Assembly (NCBI RefSeq): GCF_004801885.1 | Contig: NZ_SSSM01000003.1 | Location: forward strand, 62,001 to 126,000 | Direction: 5' to 3' | DNA from: Naasia lichenicola | GTDB taxonomy: Bacteria > Actinomycetota > Actinomycetes > Actinomycetales > Microbacteriaceae | DNA: 64,000 nucleotides | In this document: positions 8,125 through 16,791 of the stretch, one piece after another | Layout of the letters: each line of letters opens with the position of its first letter | Numbering within the stretch: position 1 is the stretch's first letter | The notes under the pieces: generated by a model | What the model was told of the DNA's origin: nothing | Databases searched by the model: none | Seen by the model: only the letters and a program-made list of their open reading frames with translations | Position numbers and translations under genes: made by a program

Positions 8125-8604
8125 TCAGGAGTTTGCATGGGATGGGCCCAGACCGGGGGTCGGGCGGTAGATGGGTCCGCGACCTGTGACACTGGCGACC
8201 AGGTCGTCGAGGTCTTCGTCGAAGCGGATCGGGATGGCGGACCGTTTGCGGTAGCCGACAAGCTTCGCGACGTCGGGGTTCAAGAAGTAGGCGGCAGTGA
8301 CGGCTTCGGCGAGCGCGCGGAGCCCCGAAAGACCCCGGGCGTCGAGCTCGGCGAAGTCGGCCGGCAGAGGCTCCTCGACCTGGGCCAGACCGGTACGCAC
8401 GGCGTCGAGCAGGTCGGGGCGCACAGAGAGCACGCGATCGATGAACTCGCCCTGCACGTCGGCCTCCGAGCCGCTGGGCATCTGGTCCGTGTGCGGGATG
8501 AGCAGGTCGGCGACTGCGGCCAGCGACGCACGCTCATCGGCGCGCAGCAGGTCCGGAAGCGCGTCGCGGGCGGAGTCGGTGAAGCCGAGGGAGACGGCGG
8601 TCAC
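8125..8604 (-). CDS. Gluconate 2-dehydrogenase subunit 3-like protein (second copy)
   Basis: 159 aa from a GTG that overlaps the GMC stop (GTGA). Family features include LAAVADLLIPHTDQMPSGSE near residues 29-48, which matches the LIP-xT-D motif of the subunit-3 family, and the AAYFLNPDVAKLVGYRKRSA segment. It lacks a twin-arginine signal. It pairs with the second GMC enzyme just as the 7430-7993 product pairs with the first, and is shorter and quite divergent from it. About 75 bp of leader follow before the tiny ORF. Confidence 0.8.
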   Translation of the reverse strand: MTAVSLGFTDSARDALPDLLRADERASLAAVADLLIPHTDQMPSGSEADVQGEFIDRVLSVRPDLLDAVRTGLAQVEEPLPADFAELDARGLSGLRALAEAVTAAYFLNPDVAKLVGYRKRSAIPIRFDEDLDDLVASVTGRGPIYRPTPGLGPSHANS

Positions 8605-10226
8605 GAGGCCACCGCCTGACTGCCGCGCTGGGCGACGGCGTGCTCGGCAGCGCGGAGCGAGAACGCCGCGATGGTGGGGGTCGGGTTCATGCCCGATGAG
8701 GTGGGCCAGGTGCTCCCGTCGACGATGATCAGATTCGGCACCTCGTGGGCGCGGCCGTAGCCGTCCACGACGGAGGATCCGGGATCGTTACCCATCGTCG
8801 CAGTGCCGAGGATGTGCCAGCCGGTCTCGCGGATCATGGGGGCGACGATGGTCTGGGACGCGCCTGCCTCGCGCAGCGACTCGGCGGCGCGGTCCACGTT
8901 GAAGGCGAGCAGATCCTTCGTATTCTTCGAGGTGCGGTAGATCATCTTGACGCCGGGCAGGCCCGAGCCGTCGCGGGTCGAGTGGTCGAGCTCGACCCGG
9001 TTGTGCTCCTCGGGAAGGTCCTCGGCCACGATCCCCCAGGCGAGGGAGTGGCCGAGGCGCTCGCGCACGGTCTCGTGGAAGCGCTCGCCCCAGATCGACT
9101 TTCCGCCCCATGGGAATGCGGCGGTCATCGACTGCGGACCACCGGTCGGGGTGACGTTCCACTTCGCGCCGCGAACGAAGCCGCGCTCCTTGACCGTCTC
9201 GTAGAACTCGAGCGAGTAGATCGGCTGCCCCCAGACGCTCTTCCACGGGTCGAGCTTCTCGTCGAAGACTCCGACGACGGTGGCGAACGGGTGCATCATC
9301 AGGCGCTTGCCCACCATTCCCGAGCCGTTGGCCAGGCCGTTCGGGAACCGCTTGCTCGTGGAGAGCTGGAGCAGGCGGGGGGTGCCGAGTCCGTTGGCGG
9401 CGAGCACGACCAGGTCGGCTTCCTGGCGACGGGTGACTCCGTCGCCGTCCACATAGACGACCGCGGTTGCGAGACCCCGCGAATCGGTCTCGATCTCCTG
9501 TGCGGTCGCTCGGGTGACGAGCCGGACGCCCTGATTCAGCAGATCGGGCCAGTGGGTGACGTCGGGCGACGCCTTGGACTTGTTGATGCAGCCCCACATG
9601 CAGGCTCCGCGCTGCACGCAGGCACCCTGGTTTCGGTAGTCCTCGGTGGCGATGGCGTTGCTGCCCGGCCACCAGTGCCAGCCGAGGCGGTTATGCGCCT
9701 CCGCCATCATCCGGCCGGCCGCACCGATCGGGGCGGGCTTCATCGGATAGGCGTCGATGTCGGGGAAGGCGGGGTCGCCCGGGTACCCGGAGACGCCGAA
9801 GTCGCGCTCGATCTGCTCGTAGTACGGCGCCAGGTCCTCATAGCTGAGCGGCCAGTCGTCGGCGACGCCGTCGAGGCTGCGCACGCGGAAGTCGGATGGC
9901 ATCAGCCGCATCCAGATGCCCGCGTACATCACCGTGCTGCCGCCCACGCCGTTCCAGATCAACGGCTCCACATCCGATTCGGTCGTATCGATCGGGTAGT
10001 CGCTGAATGCCTGCCGCACCGAGGGCTGAGGGTTCCACTGCTTGCCTGCGCTGAGCTCGAGATATTCGTCGGCGACGTGGGATTCGGTGTAATCCGGCCA
10101 ATCGCCTTGCTCGATGCAGACGACCCGGTAGCCGTCTTCGACGAATTTCCGTGCCGCGACGGCTCCTGCCGGTCCGGCCCCGACGATGACGACGTCGGCC
10201 TTTTCGGAGGCTGCGGAATGCTGCAT
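8601..10226 (-). CDS. GMC family FAD-dependent oxidoreductase (second copy)
   Basis: 541 aa from the ATG at 10226, preceded by GAAGGTG; the open frame extends upstream but without homologous character. FAD motif GAGPAG is at 16-21, with LEQGDW-like CIEQGDW after it. Catalytic His ~471 (GWHILGTATMG) and Asn ~514 (GMNPTPTIAA). The Cys cluster CVQRGACMWGC marks the same branch as the first GMC. The two share the overall order of motifs (WNGVGGSTVMYAG against YSAVGGSAIGYGA) but differ widely, so they likely act on different substrates or positions. It is the first gene of the leftward operon. Confidence 0.9.
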   Translation of the reverse strand: MQHSAASEKADVVIVGAGPAGAVAARKFVEDGYRVVCIEQGDWPDYTESHVADEYLELSAGKQWNPQPSVRQAFSDYPIDTTESDVEPLIWNGVGGSTVMYAGIWMRLMPSDFRVRSLDGVADDWPLSYEDLAPYYEQIERDFGVSGYPGDPAFPDIDAYPMKPAPIGAAGRMMAEAHNRLGWHWWPGSNAIATEDYRNQGACVQRGACMWGCINKSKASPDVTHWPDLLNQGVRLVTRATAQEIETDSRGLATAVVYVDGDGVTRRQEADLVVLAANGLGTPRLLQLSTSKRFPNGLANGSGMVGKRLMMHPFATVVGVFDEKLDPWKSVWGQPIYSLEFYETVKERGFVRGAKWNVTPTGGPQSMTAAFPWGGKSIWGERFHETVRERLGHSLAWGIVAEDLPEEHNRVELDHSTRDGSGLPGVKMIYRTSKNTKDLLAFNVDRAAESLREAGASQTIVAPMIRETGWHILGTATMGNDPGSSVVDGYGRAHEVPNLIIVDGSTWPTSSGMNPTPTIAAFSLRAAEHAVAQRGSQAVAS

Positions 10227-10298
10227 CTGATGAACACCTTCGTTCGAGAGCTTTTCTGAGAAGAATATGAGGGGCGTTGCCGCCCGGCTCGTCTTCTG

Positions 10299-10332
10299 TA
10301 CGATCGTATGACGAAAAACTGTCACAGGTCAA
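10299..10332 (-). promoter_or_regulatory. Promoter and palindromic operator of the leftward oxidoreductase operon
   Basis: On the minus strand a -35 TTGACC (10327-10332), an 18-bp spacer and a -10 TACGAT (10303-10308) precede the first GMC gene. The -10 lies inside a perfect 10-bp palindrome, TACGATCGTA (10299-10308), a natural repressor site. The 8-mer TCGTATGA at 10304-10311 recurs at the SMP-30 promoter (17806-17813, opposite strand). Confidence 0.55.
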
Positions 10333-10386
10333 CGGCACGGGCGCCTCATCTCGAAGCGCCCGTCCAGGCCCCGAGAAAGGACGTCG

Positions 10387-10836
10387 ATGACGACGAACAC
10401 CCCACCCGCAGCGCGAACCGCCCGGGTGCTCAGCTATGACGAAGCGCGCCTCCTGCTTGACGCAGCGCTCTCCCGGGCGACCGAGATCGGCGTCCCGGCC
10501 AGTGTGGCCGTCCTCGACGTCAGCCGCGAGATCGTGGCCTTCGGCCGACAGGATCGGGCTCCTGTTCTCACCGGCGAAGTGGCCACCGCCAAGGCGTTCA
10601 CGGCTGCATCGCTGCGCCAGCCATCCGGGGCCCTCTCGGCGGCCACCGCCCCTGACGGCCCCTTTGCCGGGCTGGCCCACGGCTCGACACGGGGTCTGAT
10701 CACGTTCGGCGGCGGCTACCCGCTGATCGTCGACGGCGAGGTCCTCGGAGCGGTCGGCGCCAGCGGCGGCTCGCTCGACGAGGACGAGGCGATCGTCTCG
10801 GCAGCCGTTGAATTGTTCGAGAGCTGGAACCGATGA
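10387..10836 (+). CDS. HbpS/GlcG-like (DUF336) heme-binding-family protein
   Basis: 149 aa. The DUF336 fold is evident from LSYDEARLLLDAALSRATEI, then VPASVAVLDVSREIVAFGRQ, the ATAKAFTAASLRQPS helix and the C-terminal FGGGYPLIVDGEVLGAVGAS with GGSLDEDEAI. Members bind heme, cobalamin-like or small catabolic ligands and often sit in glycolate, diol and sugar-acid operons without a known reaction. No signal peptide. It is first in the divergent arm, with AGAAAGGACGTCG before its ATG, and is ATGA-coupled to the SDR behind it. Confidence 0.85.
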   Translation: MTTNTPPAARTARVLSYDEARLLLDAALSRATEIGVPASVAVLDVSREIVAFGRQDRAPVLTGEVATAKAFTAASLRQPSGALSAATAPDGPFAGLAHGSTRGLITFGGGYPLIVDGEVLGAVGASGGSLDEDEAIVSAAVELFESWNR

Positions 10837-11591
10837 GCGGCCGAATGGCCGGACGGCGCGTTGTCCTGACGGGCGCCGCGGCCAACATCGGCGCAGCAGC
10901 CGCCACGCTATTCGCCGCGGAAGGCGCGTCCATCGTGATCGGCGACATCGATCCGCGGGCATCGGCGACGGCGGAGCGCATCGTCGCGGCCGGTGGACGG
11001 GCATGGTTCATCCAGACCGACGTCTCCGACGGCGCTGCGATGCAGGAGCTCTTCCGCTCGGCATCCGAGCTCATGGGCGGCATCGACGTCATTGCCAACA
11101 ACGCCGGCATCCAGCGCTCGTCGCCCATCACCGAGATGGCCGAGTCCGATTGGGATCTGCACATGTCGGTGAATGCGCGATCATGCTTCCTCGCGGCGAA
11201 GTATGGCGTGCCCTACCTGCGCGACGGCGTTGCGCCGGCCATCGTCAACATGGCGTCGGTCGGCGGCTTCAAAGCTCCTGCAGGGCTCGCGGGATACTCG
11301 GCGTCCAAGGGCGCGATCATCGCATTCACCCGCACCCTCGCCTCGGAGCTCGGACCCGAGGGCATCCGGGTGAACTGCGTGGCGCCCGGCTGGGTCGACA
11401 CCCCGTTCAACGACCCGATCGTGTCGCACATGGGCGGCCGTGAAGCGCAGAACGCCGCCGTGCGCGCTGGTGTGCCGCTGCAGCGGCAGGGACGCTCCGA
11501 CGAGATCGCCGAAGCCTTCGTGTTCCTCGCCTCTGAAGCGTCATCCTTCGTCACCGGGCACGCCCTGGTCGTGGACGGGGGCGCGTCCTAG
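10833..11591 (+). CDS. SDR family NAD(P)-dependent oxidoreductase
   Basis: 252 aa, standard SDR length. Cofactor motif TGAAANIG is at 13-20 (the usual second Gly is replaced, giving a bulkier loop), IGDID after beta-2 suggests NAD(H), NNAG is at 89-92, catalytic Ser ~132, Tyr145 and Lys149 (YSASK). The C-terminus FVTGHALVVDGGAS is typical of the glucose/3-oxoacyl reductase group. ATGA overlap with the HbpS-like gene. It is a likely second sugar-type dehydrogenase for the pathway fed by the ABC importer that follows. Confidence 0.88.
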   Translation: MSGRMAGRRVVLTGAAANIGAAAATLFAAEGASIVIGDIDPRASATAERIVAAGGRAWFIQTDVSDGAAMQELFRSASELMGGIDVIANNAGIQRSSPITEMAESDWDLHMSVNARSCFLAAKYGVPYLRDGVAPAIVNMASVGGFKAPAGLAGYSASKGAIIAFTRTLASELGPEGIRVNCVAPGWVDTPFNDPIVSHMGGREAQNAAVRAGVPLQRQGRSDEIAEAFVFLASEASSFVTGHALVVDGGAS

Positions 11592-11994
11592 CACGCGGCT
11601 CCGGCGCCTCCGATTGACGACTCGCGTCGGATCGGTTGCGCCGAGTCGAGCGATGTGTATAGCTTTGTCACGTCGGTTGTCCGACAATCTTACAATGAGG
11701 TGAGCATGCGATTCAGTCGAGCTTTCCCGTCCTCGGACGGTGCGTTCGCACCGCGCATGCACACCGCCTCCGAGAGGTCTCTCGGACCCGACGGAGTCGT
11801 CGAGGTCTCCGAGTCCTCGCCCCCGCCGACACCCGCTCATCGAGGCGATCCCTCGTCGAGCGCACCGGCTCCCTGAGCGGCCCACGCGCCGATCACCGTC
11901 CGAACCGCCGATCGCATCCCGACCGGCGGGACGGTTCTCCCCGGGCCCAGGCCCTGCACCAATCACAGTTCCACTCAACGAGGAGACACGAGAA
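11592..11994 (+). promoter_or_regulatory. Intergenic region with promoter and GntR-type operator, then a ~290-nt leader
   Basis: No gene is supported in these 403 bases. At 11677-11687 there is a perfect TTGT-CCG-ACAA inverted repeat, the form bound by FCD-type GntR proteins. A -10-like TACAAT follows at 11691-11696; TTGTCA at 11665-11670 is the nearest -35 but the 20-bp spacer is too long, which suggests a weak or activated promoter. The remainder would be a ~290-nt untranslated leader ending in the AGGAG (11981) of the binding-protein gene. Confidence 0.45.
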
Positions 11995-13131
11995 ATGATG
12001 ATCCCCCTTCGCACGGCGTACCGCCGTCGGCTCGCCATCGGTGCGCTGATAGTTGCCGCCGCGGCGGTTCTGACCGGCTGCTCCAACAGCGGCACCGACG
12101 CCGGATCCACCGGCGACACAGGTACTGACGGCGTCAAGCCCATCAAGATCGCACTGAGCAACTACTTCAACGGCAACATCTGGCGCAAGCAGATGGAGGC
12201 CAGCTTCGAGGCGACCGCAAAGGCCAACCCCGACTACGTGAGCGACTTCAAGGTCGTCAACTCCGACGGATCCGCGCCGCAGCAGGCGCAGCAGATCCAG
12301 TCGCTTGTGCTCGAGGGCTACGACGCCATCATCATCGACGCCGCCTCGCCGACCGCCCTCAACGGCGCGATCCAGGAGGCGTGCGACGTGGGCGTCACAG
12401 TCGTCGTCTTCGATTCGCTCGCCACGGCCGACTGCGCCTACAAGGTCGCATTCGACTACGAGACCTACGGCGAGGTGGAGGCCCAGTTCCTGGCCGACCA
12501 GCTCGGCGGCAAGGGCAACGTGCTGTTCGTCCGCGGCATCGCGGGCATCACCGTGGACGACGACATCTACCGCGGCGCAACCTCGGTGCTGTCGAAGTAC
12601 CCCGATATGAAGATCGTCGGCGAGGTCTACGGCGAGTTCACCGAGTCCACCGCGCAGCAGGAGGTCGCCAAGATCCTCCCCTCGCTCCCCCAGGTCGACG
12701 GCGTGCTCACCGAGGGCAATGACGGCGGCGGCACACTCGACGCGTTCCTGCAGGCCGGCACCTCCCCGCTGCCCGTGATAATCCAGGGCAACTCAGGCCA
12801 GGGCCTGGAAGGCTGGGTCAAGGTCGCACAGGAGAATCCCGACTACAAGACGATGTCGATCTCATCTCAGCCCAGCATCTCCTCGACAGCGCTCTGGCTG
12901 TCGTGGATGCTGATCAACGACCAGAACGACGCCTCGACCCTCCCGGACAAGACGGTCTACGCACCGCTCCTGATCATCCCCGAAGAGAACCGGGACGCAT
13001 GGGCCGATGCGCTGGACTACACCCAGATTGCTGAAAACCCGACGACGCTCGAGCAGGCGCAGTCGTACGTCAAGTCGGCCATCGACGGAGACCCAGTACT
13101 CCAGGACGAGCCGCTGCCACCGACCAGCTGA
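11995..13131 (+). CDS. Sugar ABC transporter substrate-binding lipoprotein (ribose type)
   Basis: 378 aa. The start at 11995 follows AGGAGACACGAGAA. An n-region with Arg residues, hydrophobic AIGALIVAAAAVLTGC and lipobox LTGC (Cys ~29) mark a lipoprotein held outside the membrane. The rest is a periplasmic-binding-protein fold of the RbsB group (KIALSNYFNGNIWRKQMEAS at the N-lobe, IIIDAASPTALNGAI hinge region, VDGVLTEGNDGG). It captures the substrate for the ATPase and two permeases that follow. The ligand is unknown; the neighbouring lactonase and flavoenzymes argue for a sugar or glycoside. Confidence 0.9.
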   Translation: MMIPLRTAYRRRLAIGALIVAAAAVLTGCSNSGTDAGSTGDTGTDGVKPIKIALSNYFNGNIWRKQMEASFEATAKANPDYVSDFKVVNSDGSAPQQAQQIQSLVLEGYDAIIIDAASPTALNGAIQEACDVGVTVVVFDSLATADCAYKVAFDYETYGEVEAQFLADQLGGKGNVLFVRGIAGITVDDDIYRGATSVLSKYPDMKIVGEVYGEFTESTAQQEVAKILPSLPQVDGVLTEGNDGGGTLDAFLQAGTSPLPVIIQGNSGQGLEGWVKVAQENPDYKTMSISSQPSISSTALWLSWMLINDQNDASTLPDKTVYAPLLIIPEENRDAWADALDYTQIAENPTTLEQAQSYVKSAIDGDPVLQDEPLPPTS

Positions 13132-13167
13132 TCGCAGCACCCCAAGGAAGCGGATAGGAAGAGCGCG

Positions 13168-14733
13168 ATGTCAGACCAGTCCCCCGACACCCTGGTAGTC
13201 CAGGGCGTCTCGAAGAGATTCGGCTCGACCCTTGCCGTGAACGACGCGTCGTTCACGGTGAGGCGAGGCGAGCTCATCGGAATCGCAGGTCACAACGGCG
13301 CCGGTAAGAGCACGATCCTTAAGGTCGTCAACGGCACCATCGCGGGCGACTCAGGGACGGTCACGGTCAACGGCATCGCGCGATCCGCCGATACAACGGT
13401 CGCGCACCCCGAGAAGCTCGGGGTGCGCACCGTCTACCAGGAGCTCTCGCTGTGCGCGAGCCTCCGCGTCGACGAGACCGCCGCGATCTTCGATCACTCC
13501 GCGCGGGGACTGTCTTGGCGCAGCACCGCGTGGCACAACCTCCGCACGGTGCTCGACGAGATGTTCCCCGGTCACGGTATCCGCAAGGACGCCAAGATCA
13601 GCGAACTGTCCATAGCCCGCCGCCAGATGATCGAGTGCGCGAGCACCATGATCGACAGCACCGTGCGACCCGCGCTCGTCATCCTCGACGAGCCAACCTC
13701 TTCGCTCGACGCTGCCTCGACCGCAAGCTTCTACGCCTACCTGAAGAAGCGCGCGGCCGAGGGGGTATCGGTCATCATCACCACCCACCGCCTGCACGAG
13801 ATGATCGACAACCTTTCGCGGATCTACGTGATGCGCGACGGCCAGGTGCTCAGCGAGCAGCGCGCGGAAGGCGCGACCAAGGAGTCGATCGTCACCGCGA
13901 TGGGGCTTGCAGCTCATGAGAGCTCACGAGTCGCTCCCATCGCGGACAGCTCGACCGTGACCACCACGGACGCCCGCCCCACCACTGCGAGCGAGGTGAT
14001 CGTGCGGCTCGAGCAGCCAGGCGACGACGGCGCCTCCGAAGTCTTCGAGATCCGAAAGGGCGAGATCATCGGCTTCGCCGGGCTCGAAGGCCACGGACAG
14101 CTGCTCGCCCTCGAGGCCGTCTACCGCGCGTCGGCTCGACGCTCGGGCGCCGTCAGAGCACCGCGGCGGACCGCCCACCACGCCGTCTCCGTGACCGGCG
14201 ACAGCGCGTACGTCAGCGGTGATCGCGGCGTACGCGGCATCTTCCCGCTCTGGGACGTCGCCACCAACATCAGCTTCTCCAGCCTCGGCAAGCTCACCGC
14301 CGGCGGCCTGGTCAAGCCCAAGGCCGAGGCCGCGCTCGTGCACGAGTGGTACTCACGGCTCGGCATCAAGGGCCAGTCCACCGACCCCATCACGAGCCTC
14401 AGCGGCGGAACCCAGCAGAAGGCGCTGATGGCCCGCGCCATGGCGGTCGGCTCCGATCTCCTCCTGCTCGAGGACCCCACCCGCGGCGTCGACCAGGCCA
14501 CCAAGAGCGAGGTCTACGAACTGCTCCGCGGCCAGGCAGCAGAGGGCCAGACCATCGTCTGGTACTCGACGGAGAATGAAGAGCTGCGCAACTGCGACCG
14601 CGTCTTCGTCTTCCGCGTAGGCAAGATCGTCGCCACCATCACGGGTGCGGATGCCACCGAGGACGCCGTGATCGCGCTGTCCTTCGGCGGACAGGACGTC
14701 GCCCCCATCGACCTCGAGGGAGCCGTCCGATGA
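13168..14733 (+). CDS. Sugar ABC transporter ATP-binding protein (RbsA-like, two domains)
   Basis: 521 aa. First nucleotide-binding domain: Walker A GHNGAGKST at ~41-49, Walker B VILDEPTSSLDAAS, and a degenerate signature (ISELSIARRQ in place of LSGGQ). Second domain: the P-loop position reads GFAGLEGHGQ without GKS, while signature LSGGTQQK (~411-418) and Walker B LLLLEDPTRGVD are intact. Such asymmetry is usual in RbsA/MglA proteins, where one composite site hydrolyses ATP. ATGA overlap with the first permease. Confidence 0.9.
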   Translation: MSDQSPDTLVVQGVSKRFGSTLAVNDASFTVRRGELIGIAGHNGAGKSTILKVVNGTIAGDSGTVTVNGIARSADTTVAHPEKLGVRTVYQELSLCASLRVDETAAIFDHSARGLSWRSTAWHNLRTVLDEMFPGHGIRKDAKISELSIARRQMIECASTMIDSTVRPALVILDEPTSSLDAASTASFYAYLKKRAAEGVSVIITTHRLHEMIDNLSRIYVMRDGQVLSEQRAEGATKESIVTAMGLAAHESSRVAPIADSSTVTTTDARPTTASEVIVRLEQPGDDGASEVFEIRKGEIIGFAGLEGHGQLLALEAVYRASARRSGAVRAPRRTAHHAVSVTGDSAYVSGDRGVRGIFPLWDVATNISFSSLGKLTAGGLVKPKAEAALVHEWYSRLGIKGQSTDPITSLSGGTQQKALMARAMAVGSDLLLLEDPTRGVDQATKSEVYELLRGQAAEGQTIVWYSTENEELRNCDRVFVFRVGKIVATITGADATEDAVIALSFGGQDVAPIDLEGAVR

Positions 14734-15728
14734 CGACCACCCAGCCCGTCACCGAGCCACCCCGCTCCCTGGGCCAGGCGGCTCGCGAGCGCCTGGGCAC
14801 CGCGTTCGGCCCCTGGTTCCTTCCGACTCTGGCGGCGGTGATCATCTTCGGACTGATGGTCGCACTCCGACCCCTCGTCGCGTCGCCAACCGGCCTCAAC
14901 CTGGTGCTGGCGCCCCTCATCCCGCTGATCTTCGCCGTCCTCGCCCAGATGTTCATCATCGCCGCGGGCGACATCGACCTCGGCATCGGCTCGTTCATCG
15001 GGCTCGCCAACGTGGTGATCGCCGTGATCATCCCAGACAGTCCGGTCGCCGGCATCCTGTTCCTGATCGGCATGGTCGTCGCCTACGCGGCGATGGGTGT
15101 GCTGATCGCGGTGCGCGGGCTCCCGTCGATCGTCGTCACCCTCGGCATGTCCTTCGTCTGGCTGGGGGTTGCCATCCTCATCCTTCCGACTCCAGGAGGC
15201 GTCGTCCCCGAGGGCATAGTCAGCTTCGTGCGCTTCAACCCGCAGGTCGTGCCGGGCGTCATCATTGTGCTGACCGTCGTGACGGTGGCAGTCGCCCTGT
15301 TCCTCAGCCGCAGCAAGTACGGCGCGGTACTCCGCGGATCGGGCTCGAACGCCGAAGGCGTGCGTCGGGCCGGATGGTCGGTCATCCGCGCGAAGGTCAG
15401 CCTCTACGTCCTGGCGGCCGTATTCGGGTTGCTGTCGGGTCTCTACCTCAGCGGGCAAACTGGCGGCGGCGACCCATACATCGCCCAGAGCTACGTGCTG
15501 CTGAGCATCGCCGGAGTGATTGTGGGCGGCGGCAGCTTCAAGGGTGGCGAGGTCTCGGCCGTCGGTGCAGTGGCCGGTGCACTCGTGGTCGGGCTGCTTG
15601 GCTCACTGCTGCAGTTCATCGGTGTGCAATCGAGCTTCCAGGCCGCGGCGCAGGGCCTCGTGCTCGTGCTCGTCCTGGTGCTGCGCGCACTCGTCAATTG
15701 GATTCAGAAGGTGCGGAGGACGCTGTGA
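14730..15728 (+). CDS. Sugar ABC transporter permease (RbsC family)
   Basis: 332 aa with about nine to ten hydrophobic helices. The family segment GDIDLGIGSFIGLANVV and the EAA-like YGAVLRGSGSNAEGVRRAGW loop that contacts the ATPase are visible. It is one of two permeases of the importer and forms the membrane pore with the next gene product. Start and stop overlap neighbours by 4 bp on each side (ATGA, GTGA). Confidence 0.9.
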   Translation: MTTTQPVTEPPRSLGQAARERLGTAFGPWFLPTLAAVIIFGLMVALRPLVASPTGLNLVLAPLIPLIFAVLAQMFIIAAGDIDLGIGSFIGLANVVIAVIIPDSPVAGILFLIGMVVAYAAMGVLIAVRGLPSIVVTLGMSFVWLGVAILILPTPGGVVPEGIVSFVRFNPQVVPGVIIVLTVVTVAVALFLSRSKYGAVLRGSGSNAEGVRRAGWSVIRAKVSLYVLAAVFGLLSGLYLSGQTGGGDPYIAQSYVLLSIAGVIVGGGSFKGGEVSAVGAVAGALVVGLLGSLLQFIGVQSSFQAAAQGLVLVLVLVLRALVNWIQKVRRTL

Positions 15729-16732
15729 CCAACCTCGAGACGCGGCCGGAGACCACGCTCTCCGCGCCGACGACGAACCGCACCGCCGGCACGGTCGCGC
15801 TCCGGGTGCTCAAGCACCCCGCGCTGCCCGCCTTCGTCGGCATGATCGCCATCTGGCTTGCGATTGGCGCCATCGCCGGCCGCGGCCTGGTCGAGACGAT
15901 CAGCGCCGGCATCATCATCGCCACGTTCCTCGTCATCGTCGGGATCGGCCAGCTCTTCGTCATCACGGTCGGCAACGGCGGCATCGACCTCTCCGTGTCG
16001 TATGTGATGACCCTCAGCGCTTTCCTTGCCTGCCAGATCATGGCGGGCAACGACGCGAACATCGCGACCGGCATCATCGTCGCGGTGATCGCTGGTGTGG
16101 TCGCTGGTGCCGTGAGCGCAGCACTCATCGAGTTCGTCGGCATGCCGCCGCTCGTCGGAACCCTGGCCGTCGGCTTCGCACTGCAGACGATCACGCTCAT
16201 TTATTCGGGCAGCGTCGTCGGCGTCGCCAGCCCCGCACTCTCCGACTTCACCACAGCTCAGATCGGCCCCTTCCCGATCTTCGGCATCGTCGGCATCGTC
16301 ATCGCCGTCGCGTTCGCGGTGATCCTCAAGCGCACCAGCTACGGCCGTCGGATCGAGGCGGTCGGGCAGAAGCCGGTCGCGGCGAGCTTCGCGAACGCCC
16401 GTCCGGCGCTCATCCGCGCCTCCGCCTACGTGCTGTCTGGCGGCATGGCCGGACTGGCCGGGGTCTTCCTCGCGGCCTACAGCGGAGGTCCGTCGCTCGG
16501 CCTCGGCACGAGCTACCAGCTCGCGTCGATCGCCGTCGTGGTGCTCGGCGGCTCCCTGATCGCGGGCGGTCGGGGCATCATTTCAGGCCTCTGGGCCGGT
16601 GCTGTGCTGCTTACCCTGCTCACCACCCTGGCGAACATCACTCGCCTCAGCGGCGGCTGGCAGTTCATCATCCAGGGCGCGCTCATCGTGCTGGTGCTCG
16701 CACTCTCACGCAACCCGCTCGCGCGCCGCTAG
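15725..16732 (+). CDS. Sugar ABC transporter permease (RbsC family), second subunit
   Basis: 335 aa from the GTG at 15725, which overlaps the previous stop as GTGA; the longer open frame upstream is the shadow of the preceding gene. The sequence has GNGGIDLSVSYVMTLSAFLA (family motif) and the ATPase-contact loop YGRRIEAVGQKPVAASFANA. With the preceding permease it gives a heterodimeric channel, unlike the single-permease importer at 48-52 kb. It ends just before a strong terminator. Confidence 0.9.
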   Translation: MTNLETRPETTLSAPTTNRTAGTVALRVLKHPALPAFVGMIAIWLAIGAIAGRGLVETISAGIIIATFLVIVGIGQLFVITVGNGGIDLSVSYVMTLSAFLACQIMAGNDANIATGIIVAVIAGVVAGAVSAALIEFVGMPPLVGTLAVGFALQTITLIYSGSVVGVASPALSDFTTAQIGPFPIFGIVGIVIAVAFAVILKRTSYGRRIEAVGQKPVAASFANARPALIRASAYVLSGGMAGLAGVFLAAYSGGPSLGLGTSYQLASIAVVVLGGSLIAGGRGIISGLWAGAVLLTLLTTLANITRLSGGWQFIIQGALIVLVLALSRNPLARR

Positions 16733-16746
16733 TCGCGGCACGCGTA

Positions 16747-16782
16747 CGAAGGCTCCGCCGGATCGCTCCGGCGGAGCCTTCG
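16747..16782. terminator. Strong bidirectional terminator hairpin
   Basis: A perfect 16-bp stem (CGAAGGCTCCGCCGGA and its complement) closes on a 4-nt loop TCGC. It lies between the convergent permease gene (ends 16732) and SMP-30 gene (ends 16792), so it can stop transcription from both sides. T-runs are absent, as is common in high-GC actinobacteria. Confidence 0.85.
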
Positions 16783-16791
16783 TCGTCGCGG

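Noticed and set aside
11706-11876. 57-codon frame after GAGGTGAGC in the importer leader
   Set aside because: With the -10 at 11691-11696 the ribosome site would lie before or at the transcript start, and the predicted peptide has no family character.
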